From: Sabellastarte sp. h YS-2021
Taxonomy: Eukaryota > Annelida > Polychaeta > Sabellida > Sabellidae
Reading direction: 5' to 3'
DNA: 64,000 nt
NCBI GenBank assembly: GCA_964017235.1
Contig: OZ024935.1
Coordinates: forward strand, 2,976,001-3,040,000
This document shows, one piece after another, positions 10,793 through 23,244 of the stretch (position 1 is the first letter of the stretch; every line of letters begins with the position of its first letter). The position numbers and the translations under genes were made by a program. The notes under the pieces were generated by a model. It saw nothing but the letters and a program-made list of their open reading frames with translations, did no database searches and was not told where the DNA came from.

Positions 10793-11286
10793 TAGGTATG
10801 GGTCGATACCAAAAATGTGTACATTGAGAGGTTGCCAATGCAAAGCTGTACCGATTCCGGGACTCCGCCTTTTAGTACATCCCAACCAAACATGGACATT
10901 TCCTCCTAACCACATTACAATAAAAGTGCCCAAATGCACAAATATCAGATAAAAGCTTATAATTTCTTCAGATTTCTTGTTTGTTCCCAATATTTTAAGT
11001 TTTCCTTCAATTATATGAGTTGACAAGCGAGATTAAGGTTATAATAAAGTGTTGTAACCAAAACATGGCAGTTCTGCTCAACATGATCGCTATAAAAGTC
11101 TGCAAATGCATGAAAATATGGGATAAAAGCTTATAATTTCTTCAGATTTTGGGTATGTTTCTAATATTTTAACTCTTCCTTCCTTTATATGTGTTCACAA
11201 GTGAAGTGTCGGTTGTAAAATGTCATCACGGTATGTCCGTAAAATGCTCTTGATACCGAGACACTGGGCCTACCGACTCATCCCTA
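10793..11286. mobile_element. hAT-like MITE with 8-bp target duplication
   Basis: The left end TAGGTATGGGTCGATACC and the right end (reverse strand) TAGGGATGAGTCGGTAGG are inverted repeats, flanked by GTGGCAGG (10785-10792) and GTGACAGG (11287-11294), an 8-bp duplication with one change. The interior carries a diverged direct duplication around ATAAAAGCTTATAATTTC. A partial relative lies at about 28915-29050. Confidence 0.75.
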
Positions 11287-11577
11287 GTGACAGGTATAAG
11301 TTTTCTAAAAGCTGACGAAATTTTTGGTGGCCATTTTGAATCTATCAAACACTTTTCCGTTTCACTGAACAAGCTAATGTAATGAATCTATATTTAATTC
11401 ACACTCTTCAGATTGGTCAAATTCATGTTTGTGAAATATGTGCACTGCGAATGGTGATAAATACACAAAACTAAACCATAAAAGGTCACAATTTCTTTTC
11501 ATATATTACACTTTTCCGAGTTCTAAATGTTCCTATCATTTTATATGCTGAAAATCGAGAGAGGACAGTTGTAATAC

Positions 11578-12016
11578 AGGGGCCGATTTCACAAAGGATC
11601 TTTGAATTAACCACAGTAGTTTTTCCGTGTTATGGGATCCTTTATTTCTACTCAAAATATACCACTCATGATATATTTCCGTTGTTTGAAACATATTATC
11701 TCAAAAAAAATGTTGTTTTACAATGAAAAACCTTACAACCACATAAAAACTCAAAAAATTATTTTAGAGAGGTGTTTTATGTATATTTTATACTTTTTTC
11801 AGCCATTTCAAATTTTGAATGGAGAAAAATTTATGGCGGCCATATTTATGTCTTTGTTTACAAATGTTGAGCCCACTCCCAGATGAACTTAACTTTAAGC
11901 CCAAGACTTAGCCAATGATAAGAGTTAGCTGCTTTGTGTGATCCACAAAGTCTAAAACCACAGACTTAGACTAAGTTTCAGATGGTTATCTTAAATTTTG
12001 TGAAGTTGGTTCCAGT
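11578..12016. mobile_element. MITE-like element with TTTCACAAA termini
   Basis: The left end GGGCCGATTTCACAAAGGAT and the right end, read in reverse as GGAACCAACTTCACAAAAT, form imperfect inverted repeats around an AT-rich core. No clear target duplication is seen, so boundaries are approximate. The next 870 bp (to 12890) hold nothing I recognise. Confidence 0.5.
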
Positions 12017-12889
12017 CTTTCAGTGAAATAGTCTGAATACTGAGATATCAGGGCTACCACCCACATCTGTGTCAGGAGGAAATTGATGATAGTGATATAC
12101 TCAAGTAGATTTGTTGTGTCAAAGATACACGTTTGTTATTTATGTTACATTGTATATTTTGTGTATAACTATGAATTGACTGTATTGTAAACTGTTTCCG
12201 CAAAACTCAAACTAAACTAGTTTTGAAAAAAAAAATTGTATATTTACAATTTTGTAAAGGTTTTATTGTATCATATTGTATGAAAATATTCAAGTCTTGA
12301 AAAGAAACAGAAAATCACTGATATTTATTTTTTGTTTAGTTTTCAGTCTTTTTGTAGAATTCTATCAGGGCAGTGCCTGTTACCTCTAGTCAGGGTCCAC
12401 ATCTCTTGCAAAATCTTCATGTAAAACCCACGTTCAATGGTTGCAAGTGTTTACTTTCTGACTGGTTAACAATATAATTCAGTGGTCATAGTAGAATCTC
12501 AGTGGCCATAGCAAAATTGAAGACTTGTAGCTCATTGCATAGATGAGCAATAGCTACTTTCTGGTTCTCACTGTTGAAAAATCAGCTGTCACTTGGAAAC
12601 TATTGAATTTACAGTATTTTGTCTAAATAACTTATTCACCTACTTTTTAAACCTTAACAATTATTTTTGGACTTCTGAATACCATTTGCTGGGCACAACA
12701 TTTTTTGTTCTTTTCTGGTTTCACTTCTACTCTGAAACTCAAAACACACAGTCACCTGACACAGAGCCCGTTGACGGAGACACTCAATACTTCTTTTCTG
12801 TAAAACAGTTTTAAATTTCATTAGTCTTGTCTATAATGCAAAGTCAGATAATTTGATTTAATCAATACCATTGTTGTATCATTGTTTGT

Positions 12890-14235
12890 ATATGGGAGGA
12901 TATCTGGCTCCGCGGGCTCTGTGAGCTCAGCGTTTTCTTTTCCTCATAACTCTGTGACCGTTTGGTGGATTCCTTTCAAATTTGGCAGGTGTATGCAGTA
13001 GCCCTGGGAAATTTTTCTGAATATGCTGCGATGACATTTTAACCAATCAGAGAGGTCACATGACCAAAAATGCATTTTTTTGGAAGGGCATCCTTGTCCG
13101 GATGATAACTTACGAAGCATTTATTTATCCACCTGAAATTTAGCAAAGGTCTTGGCGACATTAAATTTTGGCAGGGATAGGTTAAGAAATGACTGAGTTA
13201 TTGATGATTAATTAAGCGTTAACAATTTTCTTAATGAGTAAAACACAAAACTGCTTCTATCTCCTTAACCGTGCGAGATAGAGCGATTTCGTCGAAATTC
13301 TCGATCCTCAGGGTATCTCTCCTATTTTCCAAAAATTTTCTCCTCCTCAAAATTGGGAGTCGTATTCAATTTTCGAATTTTTGACAAAAAATGGAAAACA
13401 CAAAATTGGAAATATAGGCTCATAAGGTACACATGTAGAACAATACTGATATAGGATATAGTACTTTTTGAAACCATTTTCGTCATAAAATAAAAATTTA
13501 CTAGTGGGATTTTGGCAAAAAATTTGACCCACAGGGTATCTGTGAAGACAAGCCTTTCCAAGTTTCAACAAATATTTCACTTGCCAAAAATGGTGGCCAT
13601 TTTGAATTTTCAAATTTTTTTCAAAAATGCAAAACACAAAAATCCTTTTATCTCGTGCTAGATAAAGCGATTTCGACAAAATTTTCGACCCATGAGGTAC
13701 TGCTTCTGAGTATCTGACCCAGTTTTTTAAAAAAAATTTCTCCCGCCAAAAATTTTGAATTTTCAAATTTTTTGCAAAAATCACAAAACACAAAAATGCT
13801 TGTATCTCGAAAACCGTGCAAGATAGAGCAATTCTGGCAAAATTTTTGACCCACAGGTATCTGTGAAGTCTAGCCTTTCCAAGTTTCAACAAATAGTTCA
13901 CTTGCCAAAAATGGCGGCCATTTTGAATTTTTTTTCAAAAACGCAAAACACAAAAATGCTTGTATCTCAGAAACCGTGCTAGATAGAGCAATTTCGACAA
14001 AGATTTTGAAGCATAGGGTAACTGTTGAGTAGCTGACCCAATTTTCAAATTTTTTTTGTCCCACCAAAAATGGTGGCCATTTTGAATTTTCGAATTTTTC
14101 GCAAAAAATTTCAAAACACAAAAATGCTTGTATCTCGAAAACCGTGCCAGATAGAGCGAATTCGGCAAACTTTTTGACCCTTGTAGTATCTGTGAAGACT
14201 AGCCTTTCCAAGTCTCAACGAATATTTCACTTGCC
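12890..14235 (-). repeat. Element with about six 165-bp tandem units
   Basis: From 13250 to 14235 the phrase TATCTCGAAAACCGTGC..AGATAGAGC recurs about every 160-170 bp, each unit also carrying a GGCGGCCATTTTGAATTTT stretch. It is the inverted relative of 32450-33320 and of 1-205. The 360 bp at its left (12890-13250) look like a unique element end. Long open frames across it come from unit periodicity, not coding. Confidence 0.85.
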
Positions 14236-14250
14236 AAAATATGTAAGCAG

Positions 14251-16441
14251 ACTAATTTTAATTCTAATTGGACTTTTATAGCGCTTAATCTCCCCAAACA
14301 AGAGGACTCTAAGGCGCAACAAAACAAAAAGCAGTCATCAAAAATTCTGTGTCCAGGGAGATAAGAGGGGTCAAGCACCATGGAGAACGCCAGGGGAATG
14401 ATCCAGGCTAAGGTGGGTATGCTTTGGTGTACAGGTGGGTTTTGAGCTGCTTTCTGAAGGAGGCCAGGGAGGCACGAATCTCATCAGGAAGAGCATTCCA
14501 CACATTGGGAGCATCAAAAGCAAAACTATTACCAAACTCTTTGACAGATTTATGAACAGAAGGGCAAAATTTTGGAATGACAAGGAAATTACCACCACTT
14601 TGACTGTGCCTGGTACTATAAGAACTGCTGTAGGAAGAAAGATATGGAGCAAAATACCTGGGAAAACCTGTGTGACGATACTTATAAACAAGTGTGGCTG
14701 TCTTGAACAATGTGCGCTGTTCAACAGGAAGCCAATGCAGTTTCTTTAGCACAGGAGTTATACTGGTGTATCGACTGGTGTTTGATACAATTCTGGCTGC
14801 ACTGTAATTTGCGTAGATTGAACTTGGAGAGGCTCCTGAAAAGTGAGTTGCAGTAATCCAAATGACTACTAACAAGAGCATTAGCCACAAGCACAGGAAC
14901 ATCATAAGTAAGAAACCACCTGACATATCTGAAATCACAGAGTTTAACAAAACAACTTTAAATTGCAGACATTCTGAACATGCTTGGACAAAGAAAAGTC
15001 TGAATCGAACCACACCCAGATTTTTTACTGAATCAACAGGGCAGAGTGAATTGCCCAAGATATCAATTGGAAAACATGCTTTCAACTTGTTCCTCTGTCT
15101 CCTTGAACCAAAGATGATACACTCGGTCTTATCAGGATTCAATTTGAGCTTACTAGTTGACATCCACTCTTTAACATCACCTAGGCACCTATTTAGCTTT
15201 TCACAGGCAGCAGATGCATTCTTCTGGGATAAATGTATATAAACTTGGCTATCATCTGCATAGAAATGAAACTTTATTCCTTTATGTTTACTGATAATTA
15301 AACTGAGGGGGTGGTGTACAATGAGAACAGCAAAGGGCCCAGGACAGAACCTTGGGGTATGCCAAATATTAGTTTACAAACATCTGACAAAGTAGAGCCA
15401 ATTTTTATTGACTGATAACGGTCTGTTAGGTAGGATGTGAACCATTTCAGAACTGAGCCACCGACTCCAAACCAATTTCAGAGGCAACTAAGAAGAGTGG
15501 AATGATCTATGGTGTCGAAGGCGGCAGACAAATCGAGCAATACTAAGGCAGTGGTTTCACATCTTGACAATGATAAGTGAACTTCATTGTATCCACCGGA
15601 TAGCATCCGGTGGATACTATGGATTTGACTTCATTACACCGCCGCTGCCACAGTGTGTAGAGAGATTTCACCATTACCGCTCTAATGAAAAAAATATTAT
15701 AGCTAGCCTTCTCAAATTTGCAGGATATATTCATAACCATAAAATCTTGCCTGGGAATATTTTTGGCCTCATTTTGAAAAACAAGATGGCCGCCAGGTGT
15801 CACACCAAGCTATAGGAAATCATGGGCTAAGAATCTTTTGATATGGTCGGATTTCACCTTGGGCTTCTCCTTCAAGGTTAAGCGATGTTTTAATGGCTTT
15901 GGTGAGTTTTCTTTCTGGTGGATACAATTTGCATCGGTTCTCCGATGCGATAGGTCTAGTTTTTTATCTAGAGAAGAGCTGTCTCAGTTGATTGACCAGC
16001 CTTATATGCAGACTGGTACAGGTTGTCTAAGTTATGGACATGAATATGTTCTAAGAGCTGCTTAGCAACCACACGTTCTACCAGCTATGATATAAAACTG
16101 AGGCCAGATACAGGACGATAATTCTTCAGGTCATTGGAGGGAAGCTTTGGCTTTTTAACAAGAGGAGTGACCACAGCAGATTTGAAAGCATCAGGGACGC
16201 ATCTCTCCATGAGTGAGCAGTTAACCAGCTTTGTAAGGGAAGTCAGCAGTATATCAATGCATTCCTTGAAAAGGAATGTCAGTAACGGATCCAATAGGGA
16301 TGATTTTGTTGGTGATGTTTTAATTATTTTATCAACATCCTCTTCAGAAACTTGCCTAAAGACAGTAATTTTTGGAGGATCTGAAGGTGGGTGAACATCG
16401 TATTCAGTGCCAGAGGGAGCAAAATTATCTCTAATTATTAA
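14251..16441 (-). mobile_element. CR1/L2-like LINE, 5'-truncated and frameshifted
   Basis: Read on the minus strand this is a non-LTR reverse transcriptase copy of the same family as 43250-47480: YRPVSGLSFIS near 16100, LKLNPDKTE near 15140, then LHWLPVEQRTLFKT near 14700 and the C-terminal FRKQLKTHLYTKAYPP. The 3' end carries GGGGAGATTAAGCGCTATAA and a short AATTAG-type tail near 14251. Several frameshifts break the frame between 15100 and 14850, and an unrelated insert occupies about 15588-15962. No endonuclease is present, as expected for 5' truncation. Confidence 0.9.
15588..15962. mobile_element. Short Helentron-like non-autonomous insert with terminal hairpins
   Basis: Comparison with the intact LINE shows a roughly 373-bp insertion between T residues of CATTTTTAT. 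Its left end is a perfect 13-bp hairpin (GTATCCACCGGAT, loop AGC, 15589-15617). Near its right end lie an inverted copy of the outer word (GGTGGATACAA, 15917-15927), a second hairpin (GCATCGG/CCGATGC, 15931-15948) and a CTAG terminus. Subterminal inverted repeats, end palindromes and T-T insertion fit Helentron-associated elements; the family assignment is inference. Confidence 0.55.
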
Positions 16442-17643
16442 TTAGGAATCTTAAACTTAGTCATAATAATCCACACAGAATAGAAGTTGTATAAATTATT
16501 AAGTATAAGTTTCAAATTTCTAATGCAATTACTGATTGAAGTGAGTCAGTACTCTCTTGAGTATTGTAACAAGCTAGATATCCAAAACATGCAGCCATCT
16601 GTATCAGTAAAAAAGTGGCTAAACAACTTCATGTACAAAAACTATATTCTGTGTTTATCAGTTACAAGCCAATAGCTGAAGTAAGTACTGCAGTATTTGT
16701 CAAGTCAGCTGACACAAGAATGACATCATTAGTACAAGCAATGACCACAAGAATATTTTCACTTTAGAGTTCTTCAGATGGGGTGATTTAAGTGAATTAT
16801 GTGATTGGAAGTAATCTTTTTTTATTAGGATGGTGCCTTTCGGTGTAACCAAAATCATTACACCAAGTGATTCTATAATGATGGACAATCACTTGAAAGT
16901 AATTTAAGTGATCTAAGTGACCCGAGAAATTACCTTATTTAACTAGTCCTACTGAAAACATGACAGGAATGGTACATGTAATTGTTTAATGAAGCATTTA
17001 AACATCACATTGCCAACAAAATACTGTTGAAAACTGCAGTACAAAAAAACACAGCCTGTGCACAATTAATGGTTTGCACCAGAATTATTATAATACTCGT
17101 ATTTCCTGACAGTAACTATGTCTTGCTGGCCACATGAACTACATTTTAAACTTGAGGAGATAAAACAGAAAAGAACTGGCAAGTCTGTATGTGACTGAGT
17201 TTTTACTTAAAAGGATTTAGGACACGGCAGTTAACTGTCCTCTGCCAAACCAGAGGCCATGAGTTCAAAGCCTTGTTCTGATGTAAGTGGGAAAGCACTC
17301 CTTTTCAAAGTCATAATAGTTTACAGAAAACTATCTTGTAACCTGTAGTGTCTGCAGCCTATTCTAAACCTATAAATTTTGTATGATCATGTAAATTTTC
17401 TCGTATATTTGTGTAAATATATGCATTTCTTTAAAACATTTTATTGACCCTTTTTGGAACATGGTCTGGACTGAGCAGACAAGGGGAGCAAAGACCCCAT
17501 AATTTCCCCACTACAGTGCTATTCCTATATAGTATGAAACTATTTCCCAGTTACACAGACACGCATTTGTAAAGGTCTTTTATATGCTAAACAGTGCCAA
17601 ATACAGAGGCCTAGATGTAGTGTGAGAAGTAGCCCCCCCCCCA
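16442..17643. other. Intergenic stretch with a decayed SINE
   Basis: Mostly unrecognised AT-rich sequence. Around 17215-17400 a tRNA-like head (B-box-like GAGTTCAAAGCC) is followed by GTAAGTGGGAAAG and AGTTTACAG, as in the family 1 SINE. A run of C (about 17634-17642) abuts the DIRS element. Confidence 0.5.
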
Positions 17644-17832
17644 TTTTATAGCGAAATACCCTTACCATTTCCTAACAGTAGCTATTTGTTGGAGCCATCC
17701 AACCCAATGGCCAACGCAGAGATGCGATTTTAGGGTTTACTAACAACCTTAACCAAGCCATTGGGCTACGGTAGTCCGTCCTCCCGCCAAAGAGGTCACA
17801 TGATTACATTGTTTACCCCATTATTTTTGTTG
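17644..17832 (+). repeat. DIRS left inverted terminal repeat
   Basis: Starts TTTTATAGCGAAATACCC. From about 17659 it matches the reverse complement of the right end around 23245-23420 at well over 90%, including CCAACCCAATGGCCAACGC. The first 15 bases differ from the right terminus, as in DIRS split terminal repeats. Confidence 0.9.
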
Positions 17833-17920
17833 GCCATCAACAGTAGAGACGTGTTTTGGAAATCTTTGGAAGTTTAAAGTTTTCAGGGATTATTTCATTT
17901 TTTATTGAGATTTTTGAATC

Positions 17921-19630
17921 ATGGCGAATAATAAAGATTCATCAGATTCTAAATCTAAGAAATCCAGTTTCTGTGGACATCTTATGTTTGGTTTTGATAA
18001 CCACAGATATTGCTACAAATGTCGTGAAGCTAGCAAGGGTGATGACCTTTGCACTCTTAAGAAGGATTGCCTTCTGTGTATTGCTTTGTCGGAAGATCAA
18101 AAGCGAAAACTCACTGAAAAACTGTCAAAAGGTAAGAAATCTTTGAAAGAATCTACCTTGCAAAAAGGAAAGGACAAGATAGATGACTCCATATTGGATG
18201 AAGAAGATAGTTCGGTAGGAATATCTTCTCATTCTGTGGTCGCTGGCCAGACGTCAGGTTCAAATAGCCAGGCGTTGGCAGCGATCCTCTCACAACTCAC
18301 AACCCTAACGAATAGAATTGCTGCAATTGAAAGCAAGGATTCCCCTGTAGAGGCGGACATCTTGGTTGCTAACGAAGCTGTGGGAAGGGCGAGTTCCCAA
18401 TGCAAGAAGAGATCTACGTCTAGTACACAGTCTTCCTAAGAGATTCATTCAAAACGCCATGCGGAGGAAAATCCCTCTACATCTGTGATAGACAATCGAT
18501 TTTCCATACCTACTAAAAAGGCGAGGGTGGAGTTGTCAGATGACGGGGAATATGATTCCTCTCAGGAAGACAAACAGCCAGTTCCTTCATATTCAGACAC
18601 ACTTTTCGCTATAAAAAAGTGGTTGGATATTGCAATAATGGAGACTGACACTATTATTGCCCCATCTGTGTTTTCACAAGCTTCTAAGCTGAAGAAGTCT
18701 GCAGAGGTCTCCTTAGCTCTTCCCCCTGCTGAAAATATGTGTAGTTTGTGGGATTTCAAGGAATATGAGGCTTCGGGTGTTTCAAAGGAACATGATTCTT
18801 TGAAAACCAAGTCTTCAAGGAGAAATCCTTTGCCTAGAGGTCAATTTTTGAATTTTGAAAGACCACCTATGAAGTGGTATAACATCTCACCACAGCCTCA
18901 TGCAGTAGTAGCTCCCAAGTTACAAGATGCATTCAGAAACATTACTTATTCACAGTTTCAGATGCCATCTGCCATTTCAACTCCTTGGAAGCAGTTTACT
19001 CTCTGGGAAACTGTTAATAGAGAAAACATCAATGTTCTTAACCACAATTTTTGGTTCAATTCTGCAAATTGCAAAGCCACAGAGGAGATGGAGAAACAAT
19101 TTGCTATCTTAAAATCAGCTGAGAATGAAACTGACTTTAATAATGCTCTGGAATATGTCCAGGAGTGTCTTCAGTTACAGTCATCAGTGAATCAGTCTTT
19201 GGGGAAATCTTTAGATTCTTTGCTTGGCAGTTCCATGACCATGGCATCAAACATGTTGTTGAGTAGGAGGGATAATTACTTGAAAAGCTGTTCCAAGGAT
19301 GTCACTGAGGATGACATTAGTAAGCTTAGGAATGCTCCTTTCACTTCAAATGAGGTTTTTCCTGTAGATACTCTCTCTGAAGTTCAGAAGAATTTCATTC
19401 AGTGGTCCCATGTGAATAGGGAATCCAGGGGTAGAGATTCTAGGAAGGAGCATACGGCTAGACATGAGGAGAAAAGAGATAGCAGGTCTCAGAATAGATC
19501 TTTTCGACCCTACCATGAAAATTCTTCAACAACATCAGCAAGAAGCAATAGCTCTTCTGCAACTGGAAACAGAGGAAGGGGTTCCTACTCCTCTAGGCCT
19601 TTCAGAGGCAGGGGTGGCAGAAGGAAGTGA
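17921..19630 (+). pseudogene. DIRS Gag-like protein frame with one premature stop
   Basis: One frame of about 570 codons, interrupted only by a TAA at 18437-18439. The N-terminal part has a small cysteine-rich motif (CGH, CYKC, CTLKKDC, C), followed by a lysine-rich and serine-rich stretch. The C-terminal part ends in an Arg/Gly/Ser-rich tail (RGRGSYSSRPFRGRGGRRK), a nucleic-acid-binding composition common in Gag C-termini. Position upstream of the reverse transcriptase makes Gag the natural call; sequence similarity alone would not identify it. Confidence 0.75.
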
Positions 19631-19639
19631 CTGTCTGTG

Positions 19640-21678
19640 CCCAGGAAGCCGTCTGTCCAGTTTTTGGCAGGTATGGAAAGCCAGGAAAGCTCATCCAAGG
19701 GTAGTGACCATTTTGAAGAAGGGTTATTGTCTGAATTTCAGAAATCAACCTCCATTGACAAATTATCCTGCAATAAGGAGCAAATATTTGAACCGGGAGA
19801 AGCAAGAGTTTTTGATAAAGGCGGTTTATCAAATGATCGACAAAAGAGCGATAACTCCAGTTCAAAAGGTCACTTCCCTAGGATTTTACAGTCGCTTGTT
19901 TCTTGTCCCCAAACCAGGAAAGAGATGGCGACCAGTAATAGATCTGAGTGTGGTAAATCAATATTTGCAAATTCCAACTTTCAAGATGGAAACTGCCGAA
20001 AATGTTTGAGATTCGCTTCAAGAAGGCGAGTGGGTAACCTCACTCGACCTTACAGATGCGTACTTTCACATACCAATACACCCACGGTTTCAGAAATATC
20101 TTCGCTTTAATGTAGGCGACAGATCCTACCAGTTCACTGCCTTGCCCTTCGGAATCGATACGGCTCCACTCGAATTCACCATGGTAGCAAAGGAGGTGAA
20201 ACTGATGGCTCTTGCAGAAGGCATCAGGATTCATCAGTATATAGACGATTGGCTAATGAGAGCAAAAACAAAACCGCAATGTCAAGAGAATACCCACAGG
20301 TTGATTCATCTTGTGCAGAGCTTGGGTTGGATCATAAATTTCGAAAAATCAGATTTAATTCCAACTCAAGAAATCGAATTTTTGGGTTACAAATTCGACC
20401 TCAGGGTAGGTCTAGTCTTTCCAACTCAATCAAAAATCGATCGTCTTCTGGGAAAAACAGTTTCCATGTTTGGAATCTCCTCAAACATCTCCAAGGAAGC
20501 TCATGTCACTAATTGGAAGCATGGCTTCAATGGAGAAGACAATACCATTGGGTCGTCTGCATATGAGGCCACTCCAATGGTATCTGAAGACACACTGGAG
20601 GTATCCTCAGTCTCTGGATATCCCAGTACCTGTGTCCCAGGTTCTCAAACAGCATCTTCAGTGGTGGACCAATCTTTCGAACTTGAAGGGGGGTTCCCCA
20701 CTTCATCAGAAGGAGTGCAATCTCCTTCTATTCACAGATGCTTCCCTAAAAGGCTGGGGGGCTCATTTAGAGCATCACACAGCCAGTGGTCTGTGGAATC
20801 AGGTGGAGTCAAGACTTCACATAAACATTCTAGAGCTAAAAGCAGTATTTCTAGTTTTAAAATCATTCGAAAATCAGCTTCTGAATCAAAATCTGCTGAT
20901 TTCCACAGACAACTCTTCAGTGGTTGCCTACCTGAACAAACAGGGAGGCACCCATTCTCAAGAAATGTGTGCCCTAATCTGGAGAATCATGGCTTGGACA
21001 AATGCCAGGGGGATCCAGATTCGGGCAAAACACATTCCAGGGAATCTCAATGTCTTGGCAGATTCTCTGTCAAGGAAAGATAAGGTGATTCAGACCGAAT
21101 GGGCTTTGAATCATCGAGTGTTCAATCAAATTTGCCATTGCTGGCATCAACCAATGGTAGATTTGTTTGCAACAAAGTTGAATCACAAGCTACCAATGTA
21201 TGTGTCTCCTGTCCCCGACGGTCGGGCTTGGGAAACAGATGCATTGAACATCTCTTGGGAGGGTCTGGACGCCTATGTGTTTTGTCCAGTGGCTCTCATT
21301 CCTCAGGTGATTCAAAAGATGACCACCTACAGGTGCAGAATCATCATGATTGCACCAGGGTGGCCAGGGATGTCTTGGTTTTGGGATCTGGTGGAGCTGT
21401 CCACAAGGCTTCCTCTGAGACTTCCCCTGTGGGTGGATCTGTTGACTCAGCCTTTCAGCAACAGACTTCACAACAATCTGACTTACCTGAATCTTCATGC
21501 TTGGCATCTGGAGTCAGTCATGAATATTCAGAAAGATTCTCAGAGGAGGTGGCGAAGCGAATTAAGGAGCCTCAGAGACACTCCTCAAGGAGAATCTATG
21601 AATCAAGGTGGTCCATTTTTGGGAAGTGGTGTGAGGAGAGCCAGGTGGACGTCTCCAATCCCACTATTCCAGATGTAG
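19640..21678 (+). pseudogene. DIRS reverse transcriptase-RNase H, one stop and one frameshift
   Basis: Reverse transcriptase motifs appear in order: VPKPGKRWRPVIDLSVVN (near 19910), SLDLTDAYFHIPIHP (near 20036), ALPFGIDTAP (near 20140) and the catalytic YIDDW (near 20240). An RNase H domain follows: LLLFTDASLKGWGAHL (near 20725), ILELKAV, STDNSSVVAYL and HIPGNLNVLADSLSR (near 21035). After it, VDLFATKLNHKLP...AYVFCPVALIPQVI corresponds to the DIRS domain often described as a Dam-like methyltransferase; the usual PPF triplet there is CPV, so it may be non-functional. A TGA at 20007-20009 (likely CGA to TGA decay) and a frameshift near 20460-20470 break the frame. It overlaps the recombinase frame. 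Confidence 0.9.
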
Positions 21679-22574
21679 CAGATTTTCTTAACTGTTTGTT
21701 TAAGGAAAGAAATCTCAAGCCATCTACCATTGCTGGTTATAGAACAGCTATTGCAGATGGTTTGGGTGTGAAGGGTGAGCAGATCTCTAAAAGTCTTGAG
21801 CTAAATAGACTGTTAGCAAGCTTTTACAGAGACAAACCAGTAGCAAATAGGTCTATACCTTCTTGGGATTTGGCATTGGTACTCCATGCATTGACCAAAC
21901 AACCTTTTGAACCCTTGGGGAAAGCTTCTTTGAAGTTATTAACCTTTAAGACAGTTTTTCTTTTGACTTTGGCTTCGGGCAAAAGGAGAAGTGAAGTTCA
22001 TGCTTGGACTCATTCATCTCTCAGTTATAAGGAGAATTGGTCTCAAGTCACTTTGGCCCCATCAACTGCCTTTTTGGCAAAGAACCAGTTGGCTTCAGAT
22101 GGGCCTGCTGCAATTAAACCAGTGGTCATTCCAGCATTGAAACCTCAGTTAGACAAAAGTTTGACTCAAGATAGATCTCTTTGTCCTGTGAGGGCTTTGA
22201 AATTCTATTTGGACAGGACAAAAGATTTGAGGAAGAATAAGAATCTTTTGTTTGTAGCTATAAAAGAGGGCTTTACAAGAGATATTTCCAGGGCAACTAT
22301 CTCATCTTGGTTAAAACAGACTATTCTTTTGGCTTATGAAAATTCGGACTCTGAGTCTCAACAGCTGTATCAGGTGAAGGCTCGTGATGTCCGCTCAATG
22401 GCTGCATCTTTAGCATTTAAAGGAGGAATTTCTTTGAATGAAATCCTTCAGGCTTGCTTTTGGAAGTCTCACAATACGTTCACCAATTTCTATCTGAAGG
22501 ACCTATGTTGGCATAATGGCCAGATTTTGAAATTGGGCCCTATAGTATCTGCTCAGCATGTGATAGATTTATAG
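21480..22574 (+). CDS. DIRS tyrosine recombinase
   Basis: The open frame begins upstream at 21099, but its first part overlaps the methyltransferase-like region; recognisable recombinase starts around 21500. A SAM-like core-binding domain (YESRWSIFGKWCEE to PSTIAGYRTAI) precedes the catalytic domain. Catalytic residues are the Arg in SGKRRSEVHAW (near 21980), the VRS Arg in KARDVRSMAASLA (near 22385), the CFWKS tryptophan position and the nucleophile Tyr in FTNFYLKDL (near 22488). The frame is intact to the TAG/TAA end at 22574. In DIRS elements this enzyme integrates the circular intermediate in place of an integrase. Confidence 0.92.
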   Translation, partial: DLPESSCLASGVSHEYSERFSEEVAKRIKEPQRHSSRRIYESRWSIFGKWCEESQVDVSNPTIPDVADFLNCLFKERNLKPSTIAGYRTAIADGLGVKGEQISKSLELNRLLASFYRDKPVANRSIPSWDLALVLHALTKQPFEPLGKASLKLLTFKTVFLLTLASGKRRSEVHAWTHSSLSYKENWSQVTLAPSTAFLAKNQLASDGPAAIKPVVIPALKPQLDKSLTQDRSLCPVRALKFYLDRTKDLRKNKNLLFVAIKEGFTRDISRATISSWLKQTILLAYENSDSESQQLYQVKARDVRSMAASLAFKGGISLNEILQACFWKSHNTFTNFYLKDLCWHNGQILKLGPIVSAQHVIDL

Positions 22575-23105
22575 CTAGGTAATGAAGTTGTCTGTTATAT
22601 CTATGTTTTTCATGCTGTATTGATGTCTGTTTTTGTATTGAGTGGCTATACATTATATTTTATGTGTTTACAGGATAGATGGCTGTAGCACCTGTATATA
22701 TTGTACAGTTTTGTTGGCTTGAGCCTCGCTTGGAGCGTATGATGCGTCAGCTGATAGTGGTGCCAAGAGGGGTTTGACCCATAGTTGCTTTGAAGTTTAT
22801 GTTGAGTTTCAAGTTTGTGTTGATACAACTTTCTACTATTGCATTAGATGGATTGGAACATTGTGAGATCTACATTCTACCTTTTATTTGAAGGTATGTT
22901 GAATGTGGGTGCTGGCAGTTTTAACGTTTATATGTTATAATCACGTTAAACGCAGTTAAATGTTGGAGTTTATGTGTTGTTATTTACATGTAAGACTCAC
23001 ATTGTTTATATTACAGTTTCTCACAGTGTTTTTTCTTGTTGTGGTAGTAGGGCTGGTGATGGTAGTTGCTAAAAGTAATTCCTACCGTCCTGCAAGGCTG
23101 AATTC

Positions 23106-23202
23106 AGCTACTGTTAGGAAATGGTAAGGGTATTTCGCTATAAAATTGAAAAATTTAATAGTAATTTAAATTTTTATTAGAAATACTTACCATTTCCTAA
23201 CA
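23106..23202 (+). repeat. DIRS internal complementary region
   Basis: The first half (ACTGTTAGGAAATGGTAAGG then TATTTCGCTATAAAA) is the reverse complement of the element's left outer end. The second half (TTGAAAAATTTAATAGTAAT onwards) is the reverse complement of its right outer end. This is the DIRS signature used as template to join the ends. Confidence 0.9.
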
Positions 23203-23244
23203 CTCAAATTTCCCTCCCGCCTCCCCGCAAGTCATTCTTTTACT

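Noticed and set aside
13347..13901. 184-codon frame on the minus strand
   Set aside because: Same reason: periodic tandem-unit DNA, open in several frames, with the same unit found non-coding elsewhere in the window.
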